Shown here in pieces: positions 34,804-43,001 of a DNA stretch of 64,000 nt (the stretch's first letter is position 1; the number at the start of each line of letters is the position of its first letter). The DNA comes from Bdellovibrionales bacterium (GTDB taxonomy: Bacteria; Bdellovibrionota; UBA1018). The position numbers and the translations under genes are program-made. Under the pieces are notes generated by a model, which worked only from the letters and a program-made list of their open reading frames with translations, was not told where the DNA came from and ran no database searches. The stretch spans positions 1-64,000 of the forward strand of contig JAEUWC010000016.1 of assembly GCA_016786465.1 (NCBI GenBank), written 5' to 3'.

Positions 34804-36150
34804 ATGAAAAAATCCAATTCCGTATTTCTGAAGATTCAAGATCCATCCGGTGAAACCCGCCGCGTCGAAATTCCTGCCCATCGCTTCCAGCAGCCCGAAC
34901 CGGTCTGGATTGGGCGCGATTCCAGTGCTTCGATTCCCCTTCGCGATCCAACCGTTCCAGTCCGCTTAGGTCGATTGATTCGCGAAGATTCAGGTGAAAT
35001 TTGGATTGATACCCAAGTATCCGGATTCCCGCTGCGCCTGGGTGACCTAAGCACCCGCCTGACACATTGGGCAGAAGGCGTTCCGGCCCGCGTGGGGGAA
35101 ACGACCTTGACGCTCTCGCAAGCCAGAAATCAAGACTTGGGCCTTCCTCAGGCTCCTAGTGGAATTCGAAGCTGGCAGACCTTCGGAAAGCTGGGGCGCG
35201 ACCTGCTTTGGATGGTCAAAAAATCAGCCTCGACGCCATTGTCGGTCTATCTGGCCGGAGAAACCGGAACTGGAAAAGAAGTTCTGTCCCAATTGATTCA
35301 CGCCTGGAGCGATCGCGCTTCGGGTGCGTTCGTTCCGTTGAATTGCGCGGCCTTGCCGCTTTCTTTGGCCGAAAGTGAACTTTTTGGTCACGTAAAAGGA
35401 GCATTCACGGGCGCCGCTTCACATCGAGCGGGAGCACTGATGCAAGCCCATAACGGCACTCTTTTTTTGGATGAAATCGGTGATCTTCCGATGGAACTGC
35501 AAGTGAAGCTGCTTCGCTTTTTGGAAAACGGAGAAATCCGTCCTGTGGGATCCGATCGATCGTCCCACGCCAATGTTCGTATCATCTGCGCGACCCACAA
35601 ACCCTTGGAAACCCTAGTGGAAGAAGGAAAGTTTCGGCGCGACTTGTACTTTCGTTTGGCTTCGATTTCGATTCAGATTCCTGCGCTTCGAGAAAGACCC
35701 GAAGACATCGAAGCCTTGGCCAGGATCTTTGCCAAGGAACTGAATCGAACGCTGACCCCTCAGGCGATCGAAAGATTGAAGTTTCACGATTGGCCCGGAA
35801 ACGTTCGCGAACTGCGACACGCGATCGAACGAGCCTGCGGATTTTCGGGGGCGTTTCAAGAAATCATCCCGGAATCGGCGTTTGATTTCTTGGCGCCGAA
35901 AAGTCCGGATGCCTTGGCTAGACCTAAACCCGGCCCTGATGGCGCACCCGGCGTGATGAAGCTTGCCGAAATGGAAAAGATCCTTCTGCTTCGCGCCCTA
36001 AATGTGTCGCGCGGCAATCGAGCCCGCGCGGCCCGGTCGCTGGGGATTGCGCGAAGTACTTTGTTCGAAATGATTAAACGCCACCGGATCTGTGGGCCAA
36101 GAAGCGGCGATTTTTGGTTGGCCGATCTTTCTTCGCGACAACAAGCTTAG
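34804..36150 (+). CDS. Sigma-54-dependent transcriptional activator with N-terminal FHA-like domain
   Basis: 448 residues. Residues about 5-100 look like a degenerate FHA domain (VWIGRDSSASIPLRDPTVPVRLG). The AAA+ core has Walker A GETGTGKE, GAFTGA for sigma-54 contact, Walker B TLFLDEIGDLP, and HDWPGNVRELRHAIERA. The C-terminus has a Fis-type helix-turn-helix (NRARAARSLGIARSTLFEMIKRH). It activates sigma-54 promoters by ATP hydrolysis; FHA-type N-termini usually respond to phosphothreonine, but the His/Ser ligands are not clear here. Target genes unknown. It is divergent from engB, and its last 77 nt overlap the convergent FliL-like gene. Confidence 0.9.
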   Translation: MKKSNSVFLKIQDPSGETRRVEIPAHRFQQPEPVWIGRDSSASIPLRDPTVPVRLGRLIREDSGEIWIDTQVSGFPLRLGDLSTRLTHWAEGVPARVGETTLTLSQARNQDLGLPQAPSGIRSWQTFGKLGRDLLWMVKKSASTPLSVYLAGETGTGKEVLSQLIHAWSDRASGAFVPLNCAALPLSLAESELFGHVKGAFTGAASHRAGALMQAHNGTLFLDEIGDLPMELQVKLLRFLENGEIRPVGSDRSSHANVRIICATHKPLETLVEEGKFRRDLYFRLASISIQIPALRERPEDIEALARIFAKELNRTLTPQAIERLKFHDWPGNVRELRHAIERACGFSGAFQEIIPESAFDFLAPKSPDALARPKPGPDGAPGVMKLAEMEKILLLRALNVSRGNRARAARSLGIARSTLFEMIKRHRICGPRSGDFWLADLSSRQQA

Positions 36151-37042
36151 TGACATAGACCTGATCCACGCGTCCCCGCGGAAGCCAGGTATTGATCCGA
36201 TCCATCACGGCTTTGCGTACTTTCTTTTTTCCGTCACGGGACAGAAGTTCTTCGCGTTCGATGTTGGAAAGTGCGTTCAATACGTGATTTCGGACGATGG
36301 GGATCTGTTCTTCCAAGATCTGGCAGGTTTCCTTGGCGTCGCATTCGGCCATCAAGGTGACAACGGCCATGCCAAAAACGCCCTTGGGCTTGGGTTCGTC
36401 CGGTCTGTGCTTCACGTCAAAAGTGAATTCACCTAAATCAATGGTCGAAGCCTTGCGCCTGGCAAATTCAGCCTGACGATCCAGGAAATCGCCGACTTCT
36501 TCGCTTCCGGCCTTTCCTTCTTTGGGTTTTGGGGACGTCAGGACCTTCACCGCGGTCCAGGTGATCGAAATCGCGGTGAAAGAAGCCAGGTAAAAAAGCA
36601 GTCCCGCTCGTCGTGTCGGAACATCCGGAGAAACGATCGAAGTCAAAAGGTACATCATCGGGCCGTTCGCCTTCAGGCGGTCGGTCAGATCCTTGAATTT
36701 CTTGGCCGCTTGGCTTGCGGTGTCTTTTGCTGCGTTCTTCGCGGCTTCGGCCGCATTTTCAATGGCCGCTTTTCCAGCTTGGGCGGCATTTTTTGCCGCG
36801 TCGACGGCGGCGTCGACTGTTTTTGTGTCGACCGGAGGTTTCTGCGCCGGAGCAGGCGGTCCGCCCAACCCCCCAAGCGCTCCACCCAATGCGCCCAACG
36901 CATCGGCTGCAGCGCCTTCGATTGCGTCGACGCCTTGAGGCTCTGGGCCGGCGTCAGCGGGCGCGCCACCACCTGCGGCAGCTGCCGCGGCGTCCGCTGC
37001 TGCTGATGCATTTGGATCTGTTGCTGGGGTTTCGTCCGCCAT
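36074..37042 (-). CDS. FliL-like protein with long Ala-rich N-terminal region
   Basis: 322 residues. Residues 1-130 are Ala/Pro/Gly-rich with an amphipathic AAKNAA-AAKNAAKDTASQAAKKF helix stretch. One TM segment follows (about 148-170, LLFYLASFTAISITWTAVKVL). The C-terminal part matches FliL: VRNHVLNALSNIEREELLSRDGKKKVRKAVMDRINTWLP then VDQVYVTKLVV. FliL surrounds the flagellar stator and supports torque. No flagellar gene lies next to it, so this may be a paralogue with a different partner. The N-terminal length is unusual (FliL is usually near 150-180 residues). Convergent with the sigma-54 activator, with a 77-nt coding overlap. Confidence 0.75.
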   Translation of the reverse strand: MADETPATDPNASAAADAAAAAAGGGAPADAGPEPQGVDAIEGAAADALGALGGALGGLGGPPAPAQKPPVDTKTVDAAVDAAKNAAQAGKAAIENAAEAAKNAAKDTASQAAKKFKDLTDRLKANGPMMYLLTSIVSPDVPTRRAGLLFYLASFTAISITWTAVKVLTSPKPKEGKAGSEEVGDFLDRQAEFARRKASTIDLGEFTFDVKHRPDEPKPKGVFGMAVVTLMAECDAKETCQILEEQIPIVRNHVLNALSNIEREELLSRDGKKKVRKAVMDRINTWLPRGRVDQVYVTKLVVAKKDRPTKNRRFLAHRSGGV

Positions 37043-37095
37043 AACTTTTCTATTTTAGCCTACAGATTTTCTTTGCGCACCCCGATGAATCAGAT

Positions 37096-37536
37096 GTGAA
37101 GACGAAATATTTTCAGAAAGTCGTGTTTGTCAGTGGGTTGACGGTTGCGATCGCAGGTTGCGCGGGCATCGAATTCAATCAACAAGAATACGTCGACCCG
37201 ATTGTCGAATCGGCAAGGCTTCTTCGCGAAGGACGTTCGCCGGCATCCGCCCAAATGGCGTCGCATGCTTCAGGGGATCCAGATGAAATTCAAACCCGCG
37301 CCGCTTCGATTCAACGCGCAGTGGATGTGCGAGACCTGGCCATCGGGATGAGCATGGAACAAGTTCGGGCTTCTTGGGGTGAACCCCGAGACGTCGCTAT
37401 CGCGGGCAATCCCGATCACGGGAACCAACGCTGGACTTACCGCGAAGTCGCATCGCGTTATTTTGGTGGCCAATCCGACCGGACCGTCTATTTCGAAGAC
37501 GGTAAAGTCGCAGGTTGGAAAACACGAAAACCCTAA
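37096..37536 (+). CDS. Small lipoprotein with BamE/SmpA-like fold
   Basis: 146 residues from a GTG. The lipoprotein signal ends in TVAIAGC (lipidated Cys near residue 22). The C-terminal half reads VRDLAIGMSMEQVRASWGEPRDVAI then NQRWTYREVASRYF and TVYFEDGKVAGWKTRK, the G-M-xxxxV-xxxWGxP plus W-Y pattern of SmpA/OmlA-like domains. A BamE-like role at the outer membrane is possible but unproven. It is the first gene of the accA-yicC-gmk-rsh run and its end is close to or overlaps the accA start. Confidence 0.7.
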   Translation: MKTKYFQKVVFVSGLTVAIAGCAGIEFNQQEYVDPIVESARLLREGRSPASAQMASHASGDPDEIQTRAASIQRAVDVRDLAIGMSMEQVRASWGEPRDVAIAGNPDHGNQRWTYREVASRYFGGQSDRTVYFEDGKVAGWKTRKP

Positions 37537-37556
37537 TTCGTGCTAAAAAGAAGGAA

Positions 37557-38669
37557 ATGGAAGCCTTCTTTGAATTTGAAAAGCCCATCGTGGCTTTGGA
37601 AAAAAAGCTGCAAGATCTTAGGGACATCGCCAAACAAGAAGGCGTCGATTTCGGTAACGAGATCAAGCTATTAGAAAAAAGGGTCGCGGCTTTGATTGAA
37701 GAAACCTACGCGAACCTGGGCGCTTGGCAGCGCGTTCAACTTTCACGTCACCCCAATCGCCCCTACGCGCGCGACTACGTCGACGCGATTTTTCCGGACT
37801 TCCAAGAAATCTGTGGCGACCGGACTTTCGGCGATGACCCCGCAATTCTGGGTGGCGTGGGTACGTTCAAAGGTGTTCCGGTCATGATCCTAGCCAACCA
37901 AAAGGGCCGCACCACAAAGCAAAAGATGGAACGCAGTTTCGGGATGGCCAAGCCCGAAGGTTACCGCAAGGCGATTCGCCTGATGAATTTGGCCAAGCGT
38001 TCGCGGATGCCCATTTTGACTTTGATTGATACCCCTGGTGCCTTTCCAGGAATCGAAGCCGAAGAACGCGGCCAAGCTCAGGCCATTGCTGAAAGCATTC
38101 GCACTTTGTTCGAAGTCGACGTTCCCGTTTTCGCGCTAGTCATTGGCGAAGGTGGATCGGGCGGCGCACTGGCACTTGGAGTCGCTGATCACGTAGCCAT
38201 GCTTGAATATTCGACTTATTCCGTGATTTCTCCGGAATCCTGCGCAGCCATTCTTTTCAGTGATTCGTCGCAAGCGGAAAGCACGGCTGAAAAAATGCGC
38301 CTGACCCCGCCTGACCTGATGAAATTGGGCGTGATTGATTCGGTGATTGAAGAACCCTTGGGTGGTTCACACCGCGACTGGGAAGCGACTTTCAAACTGG
38401 TTTTGAAAGCTTTGGAAAAAAGCTTCGCCCCGCTGATCGACGGTTTTGCTTCTGAAAAACCTGCCGCCAAGGTCGCAAAAACCAGTAAGGCATCTAAGTC
38501 GAAGGCGAACAAAGCCCCAAAGGCTGCAAAAAAGACAGTGGATTTGCGCGACAGTCGCTTAGAAAAATTTCGAAAGATTGGGAAATTCGCCCTAGCCCAC
38601 ACCCCGGCTTCGGGCTTTGACGATTCCGCCGAAATTGGCCCAGACGGTACTGGGGACGGCAACGCATGA
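37557..38669 (+). CDS. accA: Acetyl-CoA carboxylase carboxyltransferase subunit alpha
   Basis: About 370 residues from the ATG at 37557 (MEAFFEFEKPIVALE), which fits the family start; the frame is open from a TTG at 37515 that overlaps the upstream lipoprotein gene. AAGAAGGAA just before the ATG is a ribosome binding site with very short spacing, so the start is not certain. The alpha-subunit hallmarks are present: GDRTFGDDPAILGGVG, KPEGYRKAIRLM, LIDTPGAFPG, EGGSGGALALGVAD and SVISPESCAAILF. It transfers carboxyl from carboxybiotin to acetyl-CoA. An unusual Lys/Ala-rich tail (about 65 residues, KASKSKANKAPKAAKK) extends beyond the family. The beta subunit gene is not here. Confidence 0.95.
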   Translation: MEAFFEFEKPIVALEKKLQDLRDIAKQEGVDFGNEIKLLEKRVAALIEETYANLGAWQRVQLSRHPNRPYARDYVDAIFPDFQEICGDRTFGDDPAILGGVGTFKGVPVMILANQKGRTTKQKMERSFGMAKPEGYRKAIRLMNLAKRSRMPILTLIDTPGAFPGIEAEERGQAQAIAESIRTLFEVDVPVFALVIGEGGSGGALALGVADHVAMLEYSTYSVISPESCAAILFSDSSQAESTAEKMRLTPPDLMKLGVIDSVIEEPLGGSHRDWEATFKLVLKALEKSFAPLIDGFASEKPAAKVAKTSKASKSKANKAPKAAKKTVDLRDSRLEKFRKIGKFALAHTPASGFDDSAEIGPDGTGDGNA

Positions 38670-39580
38670 AAATTCAGTCCATGACGGGTTACGGTTCCGC
38701 CGAAGGCGAAATCGCAGGACGAAAATACAGAATCGAAATCCGAACCGTGAATCACCGAAGCCTGGATTTGAAGCTTCGAATTCCCCGTGAACTTTTGGCA
38801 GTTGAAAATTCGCTTCGCACTTTTCTTCAAAACCAGTTCGCCCGCGGTTCAATGGAATTTCGCATCGACCGGGTTTCAGAATCTGAATCAGGGTCTAGCC
38901 CGATGATGGGCGAAATCAACCTGGAACTGGCGCAAGCCTATCTTGCCAAGATCGAAGCCATGGGAAAGAAACTGGGGCTTTCTGAAAAGCCATCCTTAGG
39001 TTTGATCCTGGGACTTCCCGAAGTCATGACCCGAACGCAGACGGAAGTCGCGCAGGAAACGGCGTGGAAAGAACTGGAACCGATTGTTTCGAAAGCCGCG
39101 ACATCGTTGCGGTCAGCGCGCGAACACGAAGGTCAGGCTTTGGTCAAAGTCTTGATGGGCGCGATTTCTGATTTGGAATCAGCGCTGGTTTCTTTAAGAA
39201 AACGCCGCGGCGAATGCGAATCCGAATTGAAAGAAAAGTTTTCGGAACGGGTCAAAAAAGTTTTTGAGGCCTACCCCCTTTCGACCGAATCCGTTCAAGC
39301 GGTTTTGGAATCCCGGATCGCGCAGGAACTGGCTTTGATTTTGGAAAGAACCGACATCGCCGAAGAACTGGATCGGTTTCAAGGGCACCTGGATCATTTG
39401 AAAAAGACCCTAGGCGGTTCAGGGCCCATCGGTCGTAAACTGGACTTTTTACTTCAGGAAACCAATCGCGAAGCCAATACCCTTTCGAACAAAGCTCAGG
39501 ATCTGGCCATGAGCACTGAAGCCGTTCAAATCAAACTGCGTTTGGAACAGCTTCGCGAACAATCCATGAATTTGGAATAG
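38666..39580 (+). CDS. yicC: YicC/YloC family endoribonuclease
   Basis: 304 residues, starting at an ATG that overlaps the accA stop by 4 nt. Opening SMTGYGSAEGEIAG and VEIRTVNHRSLDLKLRIP are family signatures; the C-terminal LDFLLQETNREANTLSNKAQD is also diagnostic. YicC is a metal-dependent endoribonuclease family. It precedes gmk, as in many bacteria. Confidence 0.93.
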   Translation: MKIQSMTGYGSAEGEIAGRKYRIEIRTVNHRSLDLKLRIPRELLAVENSLRTFLQNQFARGSMEFRIDRVSESESGSSPMMGEINLELAQAYLAKIEAMGKKLGLSEKPSLGLILGLPEVMTRTQTEVAQETAWKELEPIVSKAATSLRSAREHEGQALVKVLMGAISDLESALVSLRKRRGECESELKEKFSERVKKVFEAYPLSTESVQAVLESRIAQELALILERTDIAEELDRFQGHLDHLKKTLGGSGPIGRKLDFLLQETNREANTLSNKAQDLAMSTEAVQIKLRLEQLREQSMNLE

Positions 39581-39592
39581 GACCCTTCAACC

Positions 39593-40183
39593 GTGAAAGC
39601 GCCCCACTACCCCAAGCTTTTTGTGATATCGGCGCCCAGTGGGACGGGCAAATCCACGCTTTGCACCCGGCTTTTAAAGGAAGTTCCTAATTTGGTACTT
39701 TCGATTTCAACCACGACCCGAAAGCCACGGGGCCAGGAGAAACACGGGGTCGAATACTTTTTTGTATCGACTGACGAATTCAAAAAAATGATTTCTGAAA
39801 AGAAGTTCGCCGAATGGGCCGAAGTTCACGGAAATTATTACGGCACATCGCACGCAGTACTTCGGGATTCAATGGCCGCTGGAAAAAGTGTTCTTTTGGA
39901 CATCGACGTACAAGGCGCCGAACAATTGCGCCAAGCGTACCCGGATGACTGCTATTCGATCTTTATTACTCCGCCCAGCCTTGAAGTTTTGCTGGAAAGG
40001 TTGAAAGGTCGCGGCACCGATTCGGATGAAAGCATCCAGAAGCGCATGAAAAATGCCAAAGATGAAATGAAGGAAATTCCTAAGTTTCATCAGACCGTCG
40101 TCAACGATCAGTTGGAAAGCGCGTTTCAGGAACTGAAGAAGTCCGTCGAAAAAATGGTGAAGACCCAGAAAGTGGGGTCATAA
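39593..40183 (+). CDS. gmk: Guanylate kinase
   Basis: 196 residues from a GTG start. P-loop SAPSGTGKST (residues 12-21), GMP-binding S-STTTRKPRGQEKHGVEYFFV, and lid-region GRGTDSDESIQKRM. It phosphorylates GMP to GDP. There is no rpoZ between it and the next gene, only 4 nt, although rpoZ often follows gmk. Confidence 0.96.
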   Translation: MKAPHYPKLFVISAPSGTGKSTLCTRLLKEVPNLVLSISTTTRKPRGQEKHGVEYFFVSTDEFKKMISEKKFAEWAEVHGNYYGTSHAVLRDSMAAGKSVLLDIDVQGAEQLRQAYPDDCYSIFITPPSLEVLLERLKGRGTDSDESIQKRMKNAKDEMKEIPKFHQTVVNDQLESAFQELKKSVEKMVKTQKVGS

Positions 40184-40187
40184 GAAG

Positions 40188-42386
40188 ATGGCCAAGTACA
40201 AAGAAGCCAATCTTCAAACCGTCATTGACACGATTCGTTCGTACTATCCCGAAGGAAACCTGGACATCGTTCGAAAAGCCCATCAATTTGCCGAAAAAGC
40301 GCACGAAGGCCAGATGCGATCCAGCGGCGATCCCTACATCATTCATCCGACCGACGTCGCGCAAACGCTTGCCGAACTTCACCTGGATTTGCCTAGCGTG
40401 ATTACCGGCTTTCTTCATGACACTGTTGAAGACACGGGCGTCACCCTGGAAGTCGTCGAAAAAGAATTCGGAAAAGACGTATCTGAACTGGTCGATGGCG
40501 TCACGAAACTGAACAAGATCACCTTCCGTACTTCGGAAGAAAAGCAGGCTGAAAACTTTCGAAAAATGTTCATGGCCATGGCCAAGGACATTCGCGTGAT
40601 TCTGGTAAAGCTTGCAGACCGCTTGAACAATATGCGGACGCTGGAACACATGCCGAATCACAAGCAGCGTGCGACGGCCCAGGAAACCCTGGATATTTAC
40701 GCGCCCATCGCCAATCGCCTGGGTATCAGCTGGATCAAAATCGAACTAGAAGACCTTTGCCTGCGCTACTTGCACCCGGATATTTACTACCGGCTGGCGC
40801 AGACCATTTCCAAAAAGAAACGCGAACGCGAAAGCTACATTGAAACCGTCTGCCATATTTTGGAAGAAAAGCTGAAAGAATACGAAGTTCAGGCCAACGT
40901 CACTGGGCGTGCGAAACACTTTTATTCGATTTACAAAAAGATGGAGCGTCGCCAGGTCGAACTGGACGACATGTTCGACATCTTCGCGTTTCGAATCATC
41001 GTCGACAATATTACCGAATGTTATAAGGCCCTGGGCGTGATCCATGCGACCTACAAGCCGGTGCCTGGGCGTTTCAAGGACTACATCGCCATGCCCAAGG
41101 CGAATAATTATCAATCCCTTCACACCACCGTCATCGGCCCAAGCGGCGAACGCGTTGAAATTCAGATTCGGACCCAAGAAATGCATTCGGTTGCCGAACA
41201 GGGAATCGCGGCCCACTGGCGCTATAAAGAAGGCAAATTCGACATGCGTTCGCGCGACAATGTCGACTGGGTCAATCGCCTGCTCGAATGGAACAAAGAC
41301 CTAAAGGATCCGAACGAATTCTTAGAAACCGTCAAAATCGATCTTTTTGCCGAAGACGTTTTCGTGTTCACGCCCAAGGGTGAAGTCAAAGAACTTTCCC
41401 ATGGTGCGACACCGCTGGATTTTGCGTACGCAGTTCACACGGATGTCGGCAATCGATGCGTGGGTGCGAAGGTCAACGGACAAATTGTACCGCTGAAGCA
41501 CCGTTTAAAGTCCGGCGACACCATCGAAGTCATCACCAGCCCATCACAAACACCATCTAAAGACTGGCTCAAAATCGCCAAGTCTTCACGCGCGAAAGCG
41601 AAGATTCGGGCCTTCATCAAGACTCAAGAACGCGTCCGCGCCTTGGAAATCGGCCGTGAACTTTTGGATAAGGCGCTTCGGCCCTATGACCGTTCGATTT
41701 CGAAAGTGGAAAAGTCGGGCGATTTGCTGAAAGCCGCTCAAGACCGCGGATTAAGAACGGCCGAAGAACTATTTGTGGGTCTGGGTTATGGCCGATACCA
41801 CGAAGAACACCTGATCCCGCTTCTGGTTCCTAAGGAAATCCTGGAAAAGAAGGCCAAAGAAGCCAGTGACGGAACGCCCCCCGCAGAAGACAGCTTCTTA
41901 AAGAAGGTATTCAAGTCGGCCACGCGCCGAAGCGAATCACGAAATGCCATTTCGGTCGCAGGACTGGATGACGTACTGATCCGTTTTGCCAAGTGCTGCA
42001 ATCCGCTTCCGGGCGACAGCATCGCGGGCTTCATCACGCGCGGCCGCGGCGTGACGGTCCACTTGGCCAATTGCCCAAAAGCGATCGACAGTGATGGTGA
42101 TCGCAAGGTGGATGTCCGTTGGAACCTGTCTCAGAAAACACCGTTTAAGCGCCAGGTGCGCATCCGGATCCTTTCCATGGATGAACCGGGGCTTTTGGCG
42201 ATCATGTCTCAGGCCATGAGCGCTTTGGGCGTCAACATCACTTCGGCAAATATTCGAACCACCAAGGACAAAAAGGCCGTCGCACTTTTTGATGTAGAAG
42301 TGAACGATCTGGCCCATTTGCAGAAAATGACTTCGACCCTGGAAGGTAAAAAGGGCGTTATTTCAGTCGAACGACTGCGGTCATAA
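40188..42386 (+). CDS. Bifunctional (p)ppGpp synthetase/hydrolase (RelA/SpoT homologue)
   Basis: 732 residues. HD hydrolase domain with HPTDVAQTLAEL and FLHDTVEDT (about residues 53-85) plus LVKLADRLNNMRTL; synthetase domain with FAFRIIVDNITECY, GRFKDYIAMPKANNYQSLHTTV and QIRTQEMHSVAEQGIAAHW; a TGS domain (FTPKGEVKELSHGATPLDFAY); a zinc-finger/helical region with CCNPLPGD and a C-terminal ACT domain. It makes and degrades (p)ppGpp during starvation. It closes the operon after gmk. The HD motif looks complete, so I favour a SpoT-type bifunctional enzyme. Confidence 0.95.
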   Translation: MAKYKEANLQTVIDTIRSYYPEGNLDIVRKAHQFAEKAHEGQMRSSGDPYIIHPTDVAQTLAELHLDLPSVITGFLHDTVEDTGVTLEVVEKEFGKDVSELVDGVTKLNKITFRTSEEKQAENFRKMFMAMAKDIRVILVKLADRLNNMRTLEHMPNHKQRATAQETLDIYAPIANRLGISWIKIELEDLCLRYLHPDIYYRLAQTISKKKRERESYIETVCHILEEKLKEYEVQANVTGRAKHFYSIYKKMERRQVELDDMFDIFAFRIIVDNITECYKALGVIHATYKPVPGRFKDYIAMPKANNYQSLHTTVIGPSGERVEIQIRTQEMHSVAEQGIAAHWRYKEGKFDMRSRDNVDWVNRLLEWNKDLKDPNEFLETVKIDLFAEDVFVFTPKGEVKELSHGATPLDFAYAVHTDVGNRCVGAKVNGQIVPLKHRLKSGDTIEVITSPSQTPSKDWLKIAKSSRAKAKIRAFIKTQERVRALEIGRELLDKALRPYDRSISKVEKSGDLLKAAQDRGLRTAEELFVGLGYGRYHEEHLIPLLVPKEILEKKAKEASDGTPPAEDSFLKKVFKSATRRSESRNAISVAGLDDVLIRFAKCCNPLPGDSIAGFITRGRGVTVHLANCPKAIDSDGDRKVDVRWNLSQKTPFKRQVRIRILSMDEPGLLAIMSQAMSALGVNITSANIRTTKDKKAVALFDVEVNDLAHLQKMTSTLEGKKGVISVERLRS

Positions 42387-42403
42387 GCGCGCTGGTTTAC
42401 GAC

Positions 42404-42979
42404 CTAGCACTGATTCGGAAACCAAAGGTCGTCAGATGGACGGACTTTCTTCTGCAGATCAGCTTCGAAGGCTTTCGCCCTTTCTTCTAAGTCTTTTTTG
42501 CAAGCCGCACGCTTGTCTTCCTGGTCCTTCTTGTACTTGGCGCGGTCTTCTTTTTGTTCGGTGTCCAGGATCTTGCGTCTGGCTTCGCGATCCTTCACGT
42601 AAGATCGACGTTCGGCCCCGCTGGACTTTTCTTTCCAAATTTCTCGACGCTTTTCTTTTTCAGCCTTGTTCCATTCGGACCATTTCGCTTTTTGGGCAGC
42701 TTCCAAGGCTTTCAGATCCTGCTTCTGGCTATGTTCCAATGCCTTCTTGTAAGAATTCTGGGCACGCGAAAATTCCCGATGAAGAATCTTGATTTCGTCT
42801 GGCGTCAGGTTTTCTTGCGCGGTTTTTGGGATTTGGATGCTGTCCGCTACGGCTTGGCTGGTGCTTGGGCTTGGGGACGGGCTTTGCGCCCAAAAAATCA
42901 TCCCTGCGATCGTCACAGGAAGTGACACCAAGATCGAAGCAAGCACGGTTACAGGAAGTTTTTTCATCAGATCTTTCAT
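42404..42979 (-). CDS. Membrane-anchored charged coiled-coil protein of unknown function
   Basis: 191 residues. One TM segment or uncleaved signal is near residues 9-30 (VTVLASILVSLPVTIAGMIFW). A Ser/Pro linker (SPSPSPSTS) follows, then a long Lys/Glu/Arg-rich helical region that should form a coiled coil (KWSEWNKAEKEKRREIWKEK). One Cys near the C-terminus lies in WFPNQC. No named family. It is the last gene of the long minus-strand run, 22 nt after recJ. Confidence 0.7.
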   Translation of the reverse strand: MKDLMKKLPVTVLASILVSLPVTIAGMIFWAQSPSPSPSTSQAVADSIQIPKTAQENLTPDEIKILHREFSRAQNSYKKALEHSQKQDLKALEAAQKAKWSEWNKAEKEKRREIWKEKSSGAERRSYVKDREARRKILDTEQKEDRAKYKKDQEDKRAACKKDLEERAKAFEADLQKKVRPSDDLWFPNQC

Positions 42980-43001
42980 TATGATTCAACCCAAGCCCGA
43001 T

